DNA of 8,098 nt from JBOGWP01 sp050693875 (GCA_050693875.1 JBOGWP010000108.1:1-8098), one strand, 5' to 3'. Counted from the stretch's first letter, positions 1 to 7,915 are shown. Notes: generated from the letters alone by a model not told the origin. A program made the numbers and translations.

Positions 1-1672
<1,672 letters not shown>

Positions 1673-1673
<1 letters not shown>

Positions 1674-2857
1674 TGCCGGGAGCCGCGGCGCCGGCGCTCG
1701 TTCCCACGAGCGTGCTCCCCGCCGCTCCGCTGGAACCGCGCCCGCGCGGCGTCTACGTCCACGTCCCGTTCTGCATCGTCCGGTGCGGCTACTGCGACTT
1801 CAACGCCTACAGCAGCATGGAGGAGGTCCGGGGCCCGTACGTCGAGGCGCTCTTGCGGGAGATCGCCGCGGCGGCGGATGGGGGCCGGGTCGACACGATC
1901 TTTGTGGGAGGAGGCACGCCGACAGAGCTCGCGCCCGCCCTGCTCGGCAGGATCCTTGCCGGGCTTCGGGGTGCCTTCGCGGTCGCCCCGGGCGCGGAGA
2001 TTACCGTGGAGGCGAATCCCGAGTCGGTCGACGCGAGCGTCTTCGACACCTTGCTCGCGGCCGGTGTGAATCGCGTGAGCATCGGGGTCCAGTCGCTGAC
2101 CCCGCCGGTGCTGGCGGCCCTCGGCCGGGTCCATTCGGCCGACCGGGCGCTGGAGGCGCTTCGAGCCGCGCTCACCGCGGGGTTCCGCCACGTCAACGCC
2201 GACCTGATCTTCGGGACGCCCGGCGAGGGCGTCGAGGACTGGCAGCGCTCGCTCGATGGCGTTCTCGAGACCGGGGTCGATCACCTCTCGGCCTACGCCC
2301 TCACCGTCGAGGAGGGGACGCCGCTGCGCTCGTGGGTCGACTCCGGGCGCATGCGGCCCCCGGACGAGGACGACCAGGCCGACAAGTACGAGCTTGCCGA
2401 GGACCTCCTCGATGCGTCCGGTCTGGTGCGGTACGAGATCTCCAACTGGTCCCGGCCTGGTTCGTGGTGCCGCCACAACGTCGGTTACTGGGCGGGGGCG
2501 GACTACCTCGGGTTCGGCGCCGGGGCCCACTCGCATCGCAACGGCCGCCGGTGGTGGAACCTGCGGTCGCCGCGCAGCTACGCGGCCCGGTCGCCCTCGG
2601 TTGAGGAGGGAAGCGAGCAGCTCGATCCCGGCAAGCGGGCCGAGGATGCTGCGGTCCTGGGTCTGCGCCTCGCCGGCGGGCTCGATCGCGCCGTCTTCGC
2701 AAGGGCCTACGGCTGCGATCCACTGGATCGCTGGGGCGGCGCCCTCACGGAGCTCACTGCCGAAGGACTCTTGGAGATCACCCCGACCCGCGTCCGGCTC
2801 GCCCCGCGAGGCTTCCTGCTCGCCGGCAGGGTGGCCAGGGCGCTGATCGACGGGTAG
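1673..2857 (+). CDS. hemW: Radical SAM heme chaperone HemW
   Basis: HemW is a radical SAM protein that binds heme and delivers it to respiratory enzymes; it was long annotated as oxygen-independent coproporphyrinogen III oxidase. The 394-residue product has the 4Fe-4S cluster motif CIVRCGYC (Cys34, Cys38, Cys41) followed by Asp-Phe. HemN has a fourth Cys where this protein has Phe43, which favours HemW. The SAM-binding GGGTPT (79-84) and the HemW-typical HNVGYW (268-273, with the nearby GFGAGAHS) are present, and the C-terminal winged-helix-like domain is complete. The ATG start is supported by an AGGAG-type ribosome binding site about 8 bases upstream and by overlap with the lepA stop. It adds roughly 18 Ala/Pro-rich residues compared with E. 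coli HemW, so a downstream GTG at 1712 is a weaker alternative. lepA-hemW adjacency is common in Gram-positive bacteria. Confidence 0.95.
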
Positions 2858-2868
2858 GGGGGCGGCGG

Positions 2869-2887
2869 TCTCGGCGGGACTCCGAGA
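2869..2887 (+). terminator. Small hairpin between hemW and CIRCE
   Basis: A perfect 6-bp inverted repeat (TCTCGG and CCGAGA, 7-base loop) lies 11 bases after the hemW stop and just ahead of CIRCE. No T-tract follows, so it is not a canonical intrinsic terminator. It could attenuate read-through from lepA-hemW into the heat-shock genes. This is inferred from position and pairing only. Confidence 0.3.
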
Positions 2888-2889
2888 AC

Positions 2890-2916
2890 TTAGCACTCGC
2901 CATACGGGAGTGCTAA
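2890..2916 (+). promoter_or_regulatory. CIRCE operator (HrcA binding site)
   Basis: TTAGCACTC (2890-2898), nine spacer bases and GAGTGCTAA (2908-2916) form a perfect copy of the CIRCE consensus, the DNA site of the heat-shock repressor HrcA. It sits directly before hrcA, so the gene should be autorepressed and released on heat shock, with dnaJ and probably rsmE controlled by read-through. The operator ends one base before an in-frame TTG and 13 bases before the ATG of hrcA. A weak promoter match lies inside it: TTAGCA at 2890-2895, then 18 bases, then TAAATT at 2914-2919. If that is used, the transcript would begin close to the ATG at 2930. Confidence 0.96.
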
Positions 2917-2929
2917 ATTGACCCACGTC

Positions 2930-3952
2930 ATGCTGGACGACCGTAAGGCCGCGATCCTGCGAGCAATCGTCCGCGAGCATGTGCGCAGCGGGGAGCCCGT
3001 GGGATCGAAAGCGCTCGCTGCACGCTTCCGCCTGAAGGTCTCCCCGGCAACGATCCGCAACGACATGGCCGTCCTCGAGGAGCAGGGGTATCTGATGCAG
3101 CCCCACACCTCGGCCGGCCGGGTCCCGACCGCCCGCGGCTATCGCTGGTTCGTTGACAACTGGCCCGTGCCCGAGTGGCCGGAGCTGGGCGCGCGCGACC
3201 GGCGGGCCATCGATGGGGCCTTTCGCTCTCACTTCCACGACCTCGAGGACTCACTCGAGACCACGTCGCAGGTGCTCTCCACGATCACCGAGGCCCTCGC
3301 CGTCGTCGCGGCCCCGCCGTCGCGCAGGAACCGCCTGCGCCGCCTCGAGCTGGTCCGCCGCGACGACCACCACGCCACGTTGCTCCTGATCGCCGACACG
3401 GGGGTGGTCGAGCAGGGGGTGGTCGAGTTCCCGGAGCCGCAGAGCGAGGAGGCGCTCGAGGACGCCGCGCGCGCGCTCTCGGCCGAGCTCGACGGGGTGG
3501 CGTTCGAGGATGTCCCCGCCAGGCTCCAGCGTTCGAGCCAGAGCGATCTCGCGCGGGTGGCTATCACGGCCGAGATCGGGGACGTGCTCCGGCGGTGCAC
3601 GGTGGAACGCATCTTCCGGGGCGGCACCGCAAACATCCTCGCCCGCGACAAGCTCGTCGACCTCGAGGCCGCGCACGACGTCGTCGGCGTGGTCGAGAAG
3701 GCGCCCATGCTCTCGGCGTTGCTCGAGGCCGCGCGCCAGGCCGGCAACGTGATCGTGTTCATCGGCGAGGAGAACCCCATCCGGGAGATGCGGGTGTGCG
3801 GCGTGGTCTTCTCACCCTATGAGGTCAGCTCGGACCGCCTGGGGACGCTGGGCGTCATCGGCCCCACACGGATGGATTATCCGCACGCGATCTCGGCCGT
3901 CGAGGCCGTGGCTCGCTCGCTCTCGAGCCTGCTCGACGCCGCGGGGGCCTGA
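2930..3952 (+). CDS. hrcA: Heat-inducible transcription repressor HrcA
   Basis: HrcA binds CIRCE elements and represses chaperone genes such as groESL, with its activity classically tuned by GroEL. The 340-residue product starts with the family-typical MLDDRKAAILRAIV, followed by an N-terminal winged helix with the recognition segment SPATIRNDMAVLEEQGYL (about 38-55). The diagnostic SAGRVPTARGYRWFVD (61-76) comes next, then the GAF-like dimerisation domain, ending with IGPTRMDYPHAISAVE near the C-terminus. I chose ATG 2930 because homologues begin there. An in-frame TTG at 2918 would add four residues and has a GGGAG seven bases upstream, but that sequence lies inside CIRCE. The perfect CIRCE immediately upstream predicts autoregulation. 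dnaJ follows after 7 bases, the hrcA-dnaJ arrangement seen in Actinobacteria. Confidence 0.97.
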   Translation: MLDDRKAAILRAIVREHVRSGEPVGSKALAARFRLKVSPATIRNDMAVLEEQGYLMQPHTSAGRVPTARGYRWFVDNWPVPEWPELGARDRRAIDGAFRSHFHDLEDSLETTSQVLSTITEALAVVAAPPSRRNRLRRLELVRRDDHHATLLLIADTGVVEQGVVEFPEPQSEEALEDAARALSAELDGVAFEDVPARLQRSSQSDLARVAITAEIGDVLRRCTVERIFRGGTANILARDKLVDLEAAHDVVGVVEKAPMLSALLEAARQAGNVIVFIGEENPIREMRVCGVVFSPYEVSSDRLGTLGVIGPTRMDYPHAISAVEAVARSLSSLLDAAGA

Positions 3953-3959
3953 GGCGTCG

Positions 3960-5057
3960 ATGGCAAGGGACTACTACGAGGTGCTGGGCGTCGCACGCAG
4001 CGCCGGCGAGGAGGAGATCAAGAAGGCATATCGTCAACTTGCCCGTCGGTACCACCCTGACGCCAACCAGGAGGACCCCGACGCCGAGCATAGGTTCAAG
4101 GAGGTCGCAGAGGCCTACAGCGTCCTCTCCGACCCCGCCCGGCGCCGGGACTACGACCTCTACGGCTCGGCGAAGGTGCCCGTCGGTGGCTTCGACCCCT
4201 TCGACCTGTTCGCGTCGCTGTTCGGGGGAGACCTCTTCGGAAACGTCCGTTCCGCCCGGGCGTCATCGTCCAGCCGCGGGAGCGACCTCGCCCTCGAGGT
4301 CGAGGTCACCATCGACGAGGTGGTGAAGGGCGCGTCGAAGACGGTGACGATCCCGAACCTGCAGAGTTGCGAGCGCTGCTCCGGGTCGGGCTGTGAGCCC
4401 GGAACGAGTCCGGCACGCTGCACCCGGTGTGGGGGGTCCGGGGCGATCCGCCAGGTCCAGCGCAGCATCTTCGGCAACCTCATGACCTCGTTCACATGTC
4501 CGCAGTGCCACGGGTCGGGTGAGGAGATCACCTCGCCGTGCCGCGACTGCAACGGCGAGGGGCGCCTGGAACGCCTCGACGAGGTGCCGATCGAGGTCCC
4601 CGCCGGCATCGAGGACGGGATGCGCTTCGTGATTCCAGGCCGGGGGGAGGCCGGCAGCAGGGGCGGGGGAGCCGGCGACCTGTTCGTCACGGTCCGCGTG
4701 CGGCCGGACGAGCGCTACCAGCGCCGGGGTGACGATCTGATCGCCGGGGTCAGCATCGCCGCGACGCAGGCGGCGCTCGGGGCGCGGATCCAGATCGAGA
4801 CCCTCGACGGGCCGGTCGATCTCACCGTCCACCCCGGCACCCAGCCGGGGGCAGTCCTCAAGGTGCGCGGCAAGGGCGTGCCCCGACTGGGCCGTCCCGG
4901 CCGGGGAGACCTCCTTGTCCAGGTCGGTGTGGAGATCCCGACGAAGCTCGGCGACGAGGAGGAGAAGCTGGTCCGGCGGCTGGCGGAGATCCGCGGTGAG
5001 CAGGTCGGGGAGGAGTCGGGGATCATGGCCAAGCTCCGCTCGGTCTTCCGTTCGTGA
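3960..5057 (+). CDS. dnaJ: Chaperone protein DnaJ (Hsp40)
   Basis: DnaJ is the co-chaperone that binds unfolded proteins and stimulates the ATPase of DnaK. The 365-residue protein has a full J domain with the catalytic HPD at 32-34, then a short Gly/Phe region (about 76-95). The zinc-binding domain has all four CxxCxGxG repeats: CERCSGSG (137-144), CTRCGGSG (154-161), CPQCHGSG (180-187) and CRDCNGEG (194-201). The C-terminal substrate-binding domains are present. The start is set by a GAGG ribosome binding site five bases before the ATG, overlapping the hrcA stop. No dnaK or grpE is in the window, and pairing with hrcA matches the second (DnaJ2-type) copy of Actinobacteria, whose first copy usually lies with dnaK. 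It should be heat-inducible through CIRCE. The stop overlaps the rsmE start. Confidence 0.97.
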   Translation: MARDYYEVLGVARSAGEEEIKKAYRQLARRYHPDANQEDPDAEHRFKEVAEAYSVLSDPARRRDYDLYGSAKVPVGGFDPFDLFASLFGGDLFGNVRSARASSSSRGSDLALEVEVTIDEVVKGASKTVTIPNLQSCERCSGSGCEPGTSPARCTRCGGSGAIRQVQRSIFGNLMTSFTCPQCHGSGEEITSPCRDCNGEGRLERLDEVPIEVPAGIEDGMRFVIPGRGEAGSRGGGAGDLFVTVRVRPDERYQRRGDDLIAGVSIAATQAALGARIQIETLDGPVDLTVHPGTQPGAVLKVRGKGVPRLGRPGRGDLLVQVGVEIPTKLGDEEEKLVRRLAEIRGEQVGEESGIMAKLRSVFRS

Positions 5058-5800
5058 CTCGGGAGCATCCTCCGCACTTCTTCACCGACCCCAGCCTGAT
5101 CGAGGAATCCGAGCTCACGATCGAGGGCCCCGACGCCCGCCACCTCACGGTGGTCCGCCGGGCGCGTCCGGGTGATCGGATGTCGGTTGGAGACGGCGCC
5201 GGCTCGCTCTTCGACGTTCGCATCACCTCGGTCACGATCGGACGGGTCACCGGCGAGGTTCTGGCGCGGCGATGGGTAGAGCCGCCGCGGCCCCGGCTGA
5301 CCGTCCTGCAGGGGCTCGCACGCGGCGCCAAGGTCGACCTCGTGGTGCAAAAGCTGGTCGAGATCGGCGCGGCGGAGATCGTCGTCTTCCTCGCCGGGCG
5401 GAGCGTCCCGCGATGGGACCCGGCGAAGGCTGAGTCTGCCCGGCACCGGTGGGAGACGATTGCCCGCGACGCGGCCAAGCAGGCCCGCCGCAGCCGGCTC
5501 GCGGTCGTCGCGGGTCCGGTGGGACTCGCCGATGCGTGCGCGACCGTGCGAGGCGCAGGCACCGCGCTCGTGGCACACGATCGTGCCCACCGGCGGCTGC
5601 GAGACGCGCTCCCCGCCGATCTGCCGCCGGGGATCGCAGTGGTGGTCGGCCCGGAGGGTGGATTGGAGCCGGAGGAGGCGGCGGCGTTCGAAGACGCCGG
5701 CGCAGAGCCGGTGAGCCTGGGGGAGGCGATCCTTCGGACCGAGACGGCGGCGCTCGTCATGGCGTCGATCGTCCTCTACCATTTCCGCCTGTTGGGCTGA
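5054..5800 (+). CDS. rsmE: 16S rRNA (uracil1498-N3)-methyltransferase RsmE
   Basis: RsmE is a SPOUT-family methyltransferase that uses SAM to make m3U1498 in helix 44 of 16S rRNA. The 248-residue product has an N-terminal PUA-like region with DARHLTVVRRARPGD (27-41). The catalytic domain shows RSV (116-118), RW plus AAKQARR (132-146), GPEGG (199-203) and the knot signature LGEAILRTETA (222-232). These are the standard RsmE motifs and the length is normal. The GTG start overlaps the dnaJ stop in a GTGA arrangement. I see no good ribosome binding site, so translation is probably coupled to dnaJ. It appears to be the last gene of the hrcA-dnaJ-rsmE unit, since the next 230 bases are non-coding. 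Confidence 0.95.
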   Translation: MTREHPPHFFTDPSLIEESELTIEGPDARHLTVVRRARPGDRMSVGDGAGSLFDVRITSVTIGRVTGEVLARRWVEPPRPRLTVLQGLARGAKVDLVVQKLVEIGAAEIVVFLAGRSVPRWDPAKAESARHRWETIARDAAKQARRSRLAVVAGPVGLADACATVRGAGTALVAHDRAHRRLRDALPADLPPGIAVVVGPEGGLEPEEAAAFEDAGAEPVSLGEAILRTETAALVMASIVLYHFRLLG

Positions 5801-6030
5801 TCCTCCGCCCGGGGGGCTGTAGCCACCCCGGCCCGGTCGGGTAGGCCGTCCGATGCGCGGAGGCCGGGGGATTGCTGCCACTGTCCGTGCCCAACATGCC
5901 CGGAAAAGGGTTTCCTACGAACACGCTTCGTGGTACCGTTCGGCGGAAGGACGAGAGATCGCGTCCTGACGGCCGCGGCGAACGATCCCAGCCGCCCTTG
6001 GGGGGCGACTCGGGGCCCAATGGGGGGCAC
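5801..6030. other. Non-coding region between rsmE and bldD
   Basis: No supported gene. The left end is rich in inverted repeats. GGGG-GGC pairs with GCC-A-CCCC at 5811-5829, forming a 7-bp stem with one bulge and a TGTA loop. CGGCC and GGCCG pair at 5829-5833 and 5844-5848. These may end rsmE transcription, but no T-tract follows. The right half holds the candidate bldD promoter and about 85 bases of leader. A frame open through this region has no homology I recognise and is taken as an accidental upstream extension of bldD. Confidence 0.6.
5911..5939 (+). promoter_or_regulatory. Candidate bldD promoter with inverted repeat
   Basis: An extended -10-like sequence, TGG TACCGT (5931-5939), lies 17 bases after a weak -35 match, TTTCCT (5911-5916). 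The spacer between them contains a perfect inverted repeat, ACGAA-CACGC-TTCGT (5917-5931). Its right part reads AC-N5-GT, the core of the published Streptomyces BldD box (TNAC-N5-GTNA), but the outer T and A are not matched. Autoregulation by BldD is known in Streptomyces. Here it is only a suggestion from position and symmetry. Confidence 0.35.
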
Positions 6031-6528
6031 ATGGTGTACGCACAACGGGTGGGCGAGCGACTTCGCAACGTCCGCCTGCAAAAGGGCCTCTCCCTGCACG
6101 ACGTCGAGACCGCGTCGAGCAAGGAATTCAAGGCATCGGTGCTCGGCGCCTACGAGCGGGGTGAGCGCAGCATCTCCGTTCCCCGTCTCCAGCGCCTCGC
6201 CCGCTTCTACGCCGTGCCCGTCGACCATCTCCTGCCGAGGGACGCCGACGAGGAGCCCCTCCTCGAGCTGCCGCGCGCAGGGACCCCCGAGAAGATCCGG
6301 ATCGACCTCCAGCGCCTCTCCCAGGTCGATGGGGGCCAGGCGCCGGAGAAGGCCGTGCTCGAGCGCTACTGCAACATGGTTCAGATGCAGCGCCGCGACT
6401 TCAACGGCCGGGTGCTGACGATTCGCCACGAGGACCTGCGGGCGCTGGCAAGCGTCCTCGACCTCTCGCCGGAGTCGCTGTCATCGAAGATCGACACGCT
6501 GGGCCTTCGGGCACCCGTTCTGGCCTGA
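6031..6528 (+). CDS. bldD: BldD-like transcriptional regulator with c-di-GMP binding signature
   Basis: In Streptomyces, BldD is a master repressor of development whose dimerisation and DNA binding are driven by cyclic di-GMP. This 165-residue protein has the same two-part layout. The N-terminal HTH_3/XRE domain (about 5-68) includes GLSLHDVE (19-26) and GAYERGERSISVPRLQRLA (39-57), very close to the GSYERGDRAVTV stretch of Streptomyces BldD. The C-terminal domain (about 85-160) contains RRD (121-123), eight residues, then RHED (132-135), the exact RxD-X8-RxxD ligand signature. The ATG at 6031 has a GGGGGG run three bases upstream. The adjacent GTG at 6034 has better spacing (six bases) and would remove one residue. 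It is transcribed alone and faces the convergent STAS and mscS genes. In a non-sporulating lineage its targets are unknown. It is an ortholog candidate rather than a proven developmental regulator. Confidence 0.88.
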   Translation: MVYAQRVGERLRNVRLQKGLSLHDVETASSKEFKASVLGAYERGERSISVPRLQRLARFYAVPVDHLLPRDADEEPLLELPRAGTPEKIRIDLQRLSQVDGGQAPEKAVLERYCNMVQMQRRDFNGRVLTIRHEDLRALASVLDLSPESLSSKIDTLGLRAPVLA

Positions 6529-6533
6529 GCGGG

Positions 6534-6558
6534 GCCCGCCCGGCGCCGATCAGCGGGC
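6534..6558. terminator. Possible bidirectional hairpin between convergent genes
   Basis: GCCCGC (6534-6539) and GCGGGC (6553-6558) form a perfect 6-bp stem with a 13-base loop between the end of bldD and the end of the STAS gene, overlapping the last codons of the latter. The location fits a shared terminator for the two converging transcripts. There is no T-tract on either side, so this is a weak call. Confidence 0.3.
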
Positions 6559-6871
6559 GCGATGAGCCGCCGAATGGACGATCTCGACGTTCGGTCGGCG
6601 CTGCAGCCCCGGCACTCGGCAGATCTTCTCCACCACGGGCCGGGGGGAGGTCAGGACGAGCCTGCCGCGCCCCTCGAGCCGCCGTGCTGCGGCCCGGAAC
6701 GCGCCCATCCCGGCCCCGTCGAGGAAGGCCAGCTCGGATAGGTCGACGCGGACCTGGCGATGCCTTCGCACCGACTCGCGCAGCGCAGCCTCGAGCTCCT
6801 GATGGTGACCGGTCGATCTCCCCAGTCAGGCGAAGTGTCTCGCGTCCGTCGCGGCTAATCCTGAGACGCAT
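6550..6871 (-). pseudogene. STAS-domain protein (anti-anti-sigma-like), frameshifted
   Basis: STAS proteins of the SpoIIAA type act as anti-sigma-factor antagonists or as regulatory domains. The first 20 or so codons (ATG at 6871) read as a STAS first strand, MRLRISRDG...LRLTGEID. The reading then continues in another frame as HQELEAALRES, VRVDLSELAFLDGAGMGAF and LVLTSPRPVVEKICRVPGL, ending at 6550. The switch lies between about 6803 and 6815. The total length of 322 bases is one more than a multiple of three, which fits a single inserted base (or two lost). Corrected, it would encode about 106 residues, normal for a stand-alone STAS protein. The phospho-acceptor motif D-S-S-G is D-G-A-G here, so the usual serine switch is absent. 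The start lies inside the last codons of mscS (17-base overlap) with a strong ribosome binding site. It could be a genuine pseudogene or a sequencing error. Confidence 0.8.
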
Positions 6872-7646
6872 CGCTACCTCCCTCGGCCGCAGCTGAATGG
6901 CCCTGGATGGGTGGCTGGGCCTGGGTAAGGTCCCCCTCGGCGTCGGCGGCGGCCGGTCCCGACCCCTGCTTCGCCCCGATGACCAGCGTCTGGGTGCTTT
7001 CGAGGCTGATCCCTGCGCGCTCGAACGCCTCTTTCACATGTTGTCGGTACGACCGGGCGACGGTGACCCGGTTGCCCGGAATCACCCCGATTGCGACCCG
7101 GGTCGTCACGTTCGGCCCACGCAGGTCCTCGGTGCCGAGGATCTTCGGCGGCTCCACGACGAACTCCCGGATCTGAGGATCCTTCGGGAGTGAGCCTCCG
7201 GCGTCGTCGAGCGCCGCGGAAACGGCTGCCGCCCTCTCGCTCGCAGGCGTCTGGATGTCGACGAGCGCCCGAGACCAATCGGCCGAGGCGTTTGCAACTC
7301 GCTTCATCTGACCATTGGGCACGTGGTGAAGGGTGCCGTCGATCGCCCGCACCGACGTCATCCGCAGGGTAAAGCGCTCCAGGCGTCCGACCACCCCGGC
7401 GACCTCAATCTGGTCGCCCACGCGGAATTGGTGTTCGATCAGGATGAAGAAGCCGCCCAGGAAGTCGCGAACGCCGAAGCCCAGCGCCACGCCGGCAATC
7501 CCTGCTCCGGCGAGCATCGGCCCGAGCTTCACTCCCAGCTCTCCCTGCACCTGCATCACTGCCAGCAGCCAGATCGCCACCGTGAGCACGCTGGTCAGCA
7601 CGGAAGCGAGGGTCTTCGACCGGTGCCCCTCTCTGCGAATCGGCAT
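6855..7646 (-). CDS. MscS family mechanosensitive ion channel, main open part
   Basis: MscS channels open under membrane tension and release small solutes during osmotic downshock. This open part of 263 codons (ATG at 7646) contains TM2 (about 13-34, LASVLTSVLTVAIWLLAV), the pore helix TM3 (about 40-70, LAGAGIAGVALGFGVRDFLG) and the beta domain (HQFRVGDQIEVAGVVG, 72-87, and DGTLHHVPNGQ, 103-113). The alpha/beta vestibule domain follows, with about 38 Ala/Gly/acidic tail residues. The first transmembrane helix lies upstream in another frame (see the adjacent entry), so 7646 is probably not the original start. The ATG there has only a GGGG one base away as ribosome binding site. TM3 reads GFGVRDFLGG where relatives usually have GFGAQSLVRDFLSG, a four-residue loss at the hinge. 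It is followed by a translationally coupled STAS gene. Confidence 0.88.
   Translation of the reverse strand: MPIRREGHRSKTLASVLTSVLTVAIWLLAVMQVQGELGVKLGPMLAGAGIAGVALGFGVRDFLGGFFILIEHQFRVGDQIEVAGVVGRLERFTLRMTSVRAIDGTLHHVPNGQMKRVANASADWSRALVDIQTPASERAAAVSAALDDAGGSLPKDPQIREFVVEPPKILGTEDLRGPNVTTRVAIGVIPGNRVTVARSYRQHVKEAFERAGISLESTQTLVIGAKQGSGPAAADAEGDLTQAQPPIQGHSAAAEGGSDASQD
6877..6883 (-). promoter_or_regulatory. Strong ribosome binding site of the STAS gene
   Basis: On the minus strand AGGGAGG lies five bases before the ATG at 6871, inside the 3' end of mscS. It fixes the start of the STAS gene and argues that the gene was translated from the mscS transcript. Confidence 0.75.
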
Positions 7647-7801
7647 TCCCCGAGGCGGCGCTCGCGGCGGGCAACCGCTCGCCGGGCGACCCGAACCAAG
7701 ACGAGCGCCAGGAGGAGGACCAACAGGATGCGCGGGAGGTGGCTGAGGATCCAGGTGTCACCGCCTCCGAGCCCTGAGCGCGCGCCAGTCTCCACATGCA
7801 C
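7647..7801 (-). pseudogene. N-terminal part of the MscS gene, out of frame with the rest
   Basis: From a GTG at 7801 one frame encodes a short polar start, then a clear transmembrane helix PRILLVLLLALVLVRVA (about residues 23-39) and a basic stretch RRAVARRERRLG. This is the typical TM1 and following linker of small MscS channels. It runs into the wrong frame near the CCCC run at 7648-7651 and would stop at 7595. The distance from 7801 to the mscS stop is 947 bases, one short of a multiple of three, so one missing base would restore a protein of about 315 residues. The GTG is preceded by a good ribosome binding site, GGGGAGGT at 7806-7813. A GTG at 7807 and a TTG at 7828 are less well placed. 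Confidence 0.7.
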
Positions 7802-7831
7802 CTTCACCTCCCCGTACGCTCCCCCCAAATT

Positions 7832-7847
7832 CGGCGCACGTGCGCCG
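7832..7847. repeat. 16-bp perfect palindrome upstream of mscS
   Basis: CGGCGCACGTGCGCCG is a perfect palindrome centred 38 bases before the proposed mscS start, with the core CACGTG. It could be an operator for a dimeric regulator, or a hairpin in the mscS leader. No regulator family can be assigned from the site alone. Confidence 0.6.
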
Positions 7848-7881
7848 GCGCCGTCTCGCGCACCACCGCCGATGAGCGGGC

Positions 7882-7910
7882 GATCTAAGCGAACGGCGGG
7901 AGAGATGCAA
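7882..7910 (-). promoter_or_regulatory. Weak candidate promoter for the mscS-STAS unit
   Basis: On the minus strand TTGCAT (7905-7910) and TAGATC (7882-7887) are separated by 17 bases. Each matches the vegetative consensus at only three of six positions. The place is right for a promoter reading into mscS, and the 16-bp palindrome would then lie in the early leader. Treat as tentative. Confidence 0.22.
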
Positions 7911-7915
7911 CCGCT

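Noticed and set aside
5811..5848. Riboswitch or structured RNA after rsmE
   Set aside because: The GC-rich inverted repeats do not match any riboswitch core I can recognise and are better read as simple hairpins.
5872..6030. Longer bldD start adding about 53 residues
   Set aside because: The extension is unlike BldD proteins, overlaps the likely promoter, and has no ribosome binding site; the match to the family begins at 6031.
6803..6815. Programmed ribosomal frameshift in the STAS gene
   Set aside because: No slippery heptamer or downstream structure typical of recoding is visible, and the neighbouring mscS gene carries a similar simple indel.
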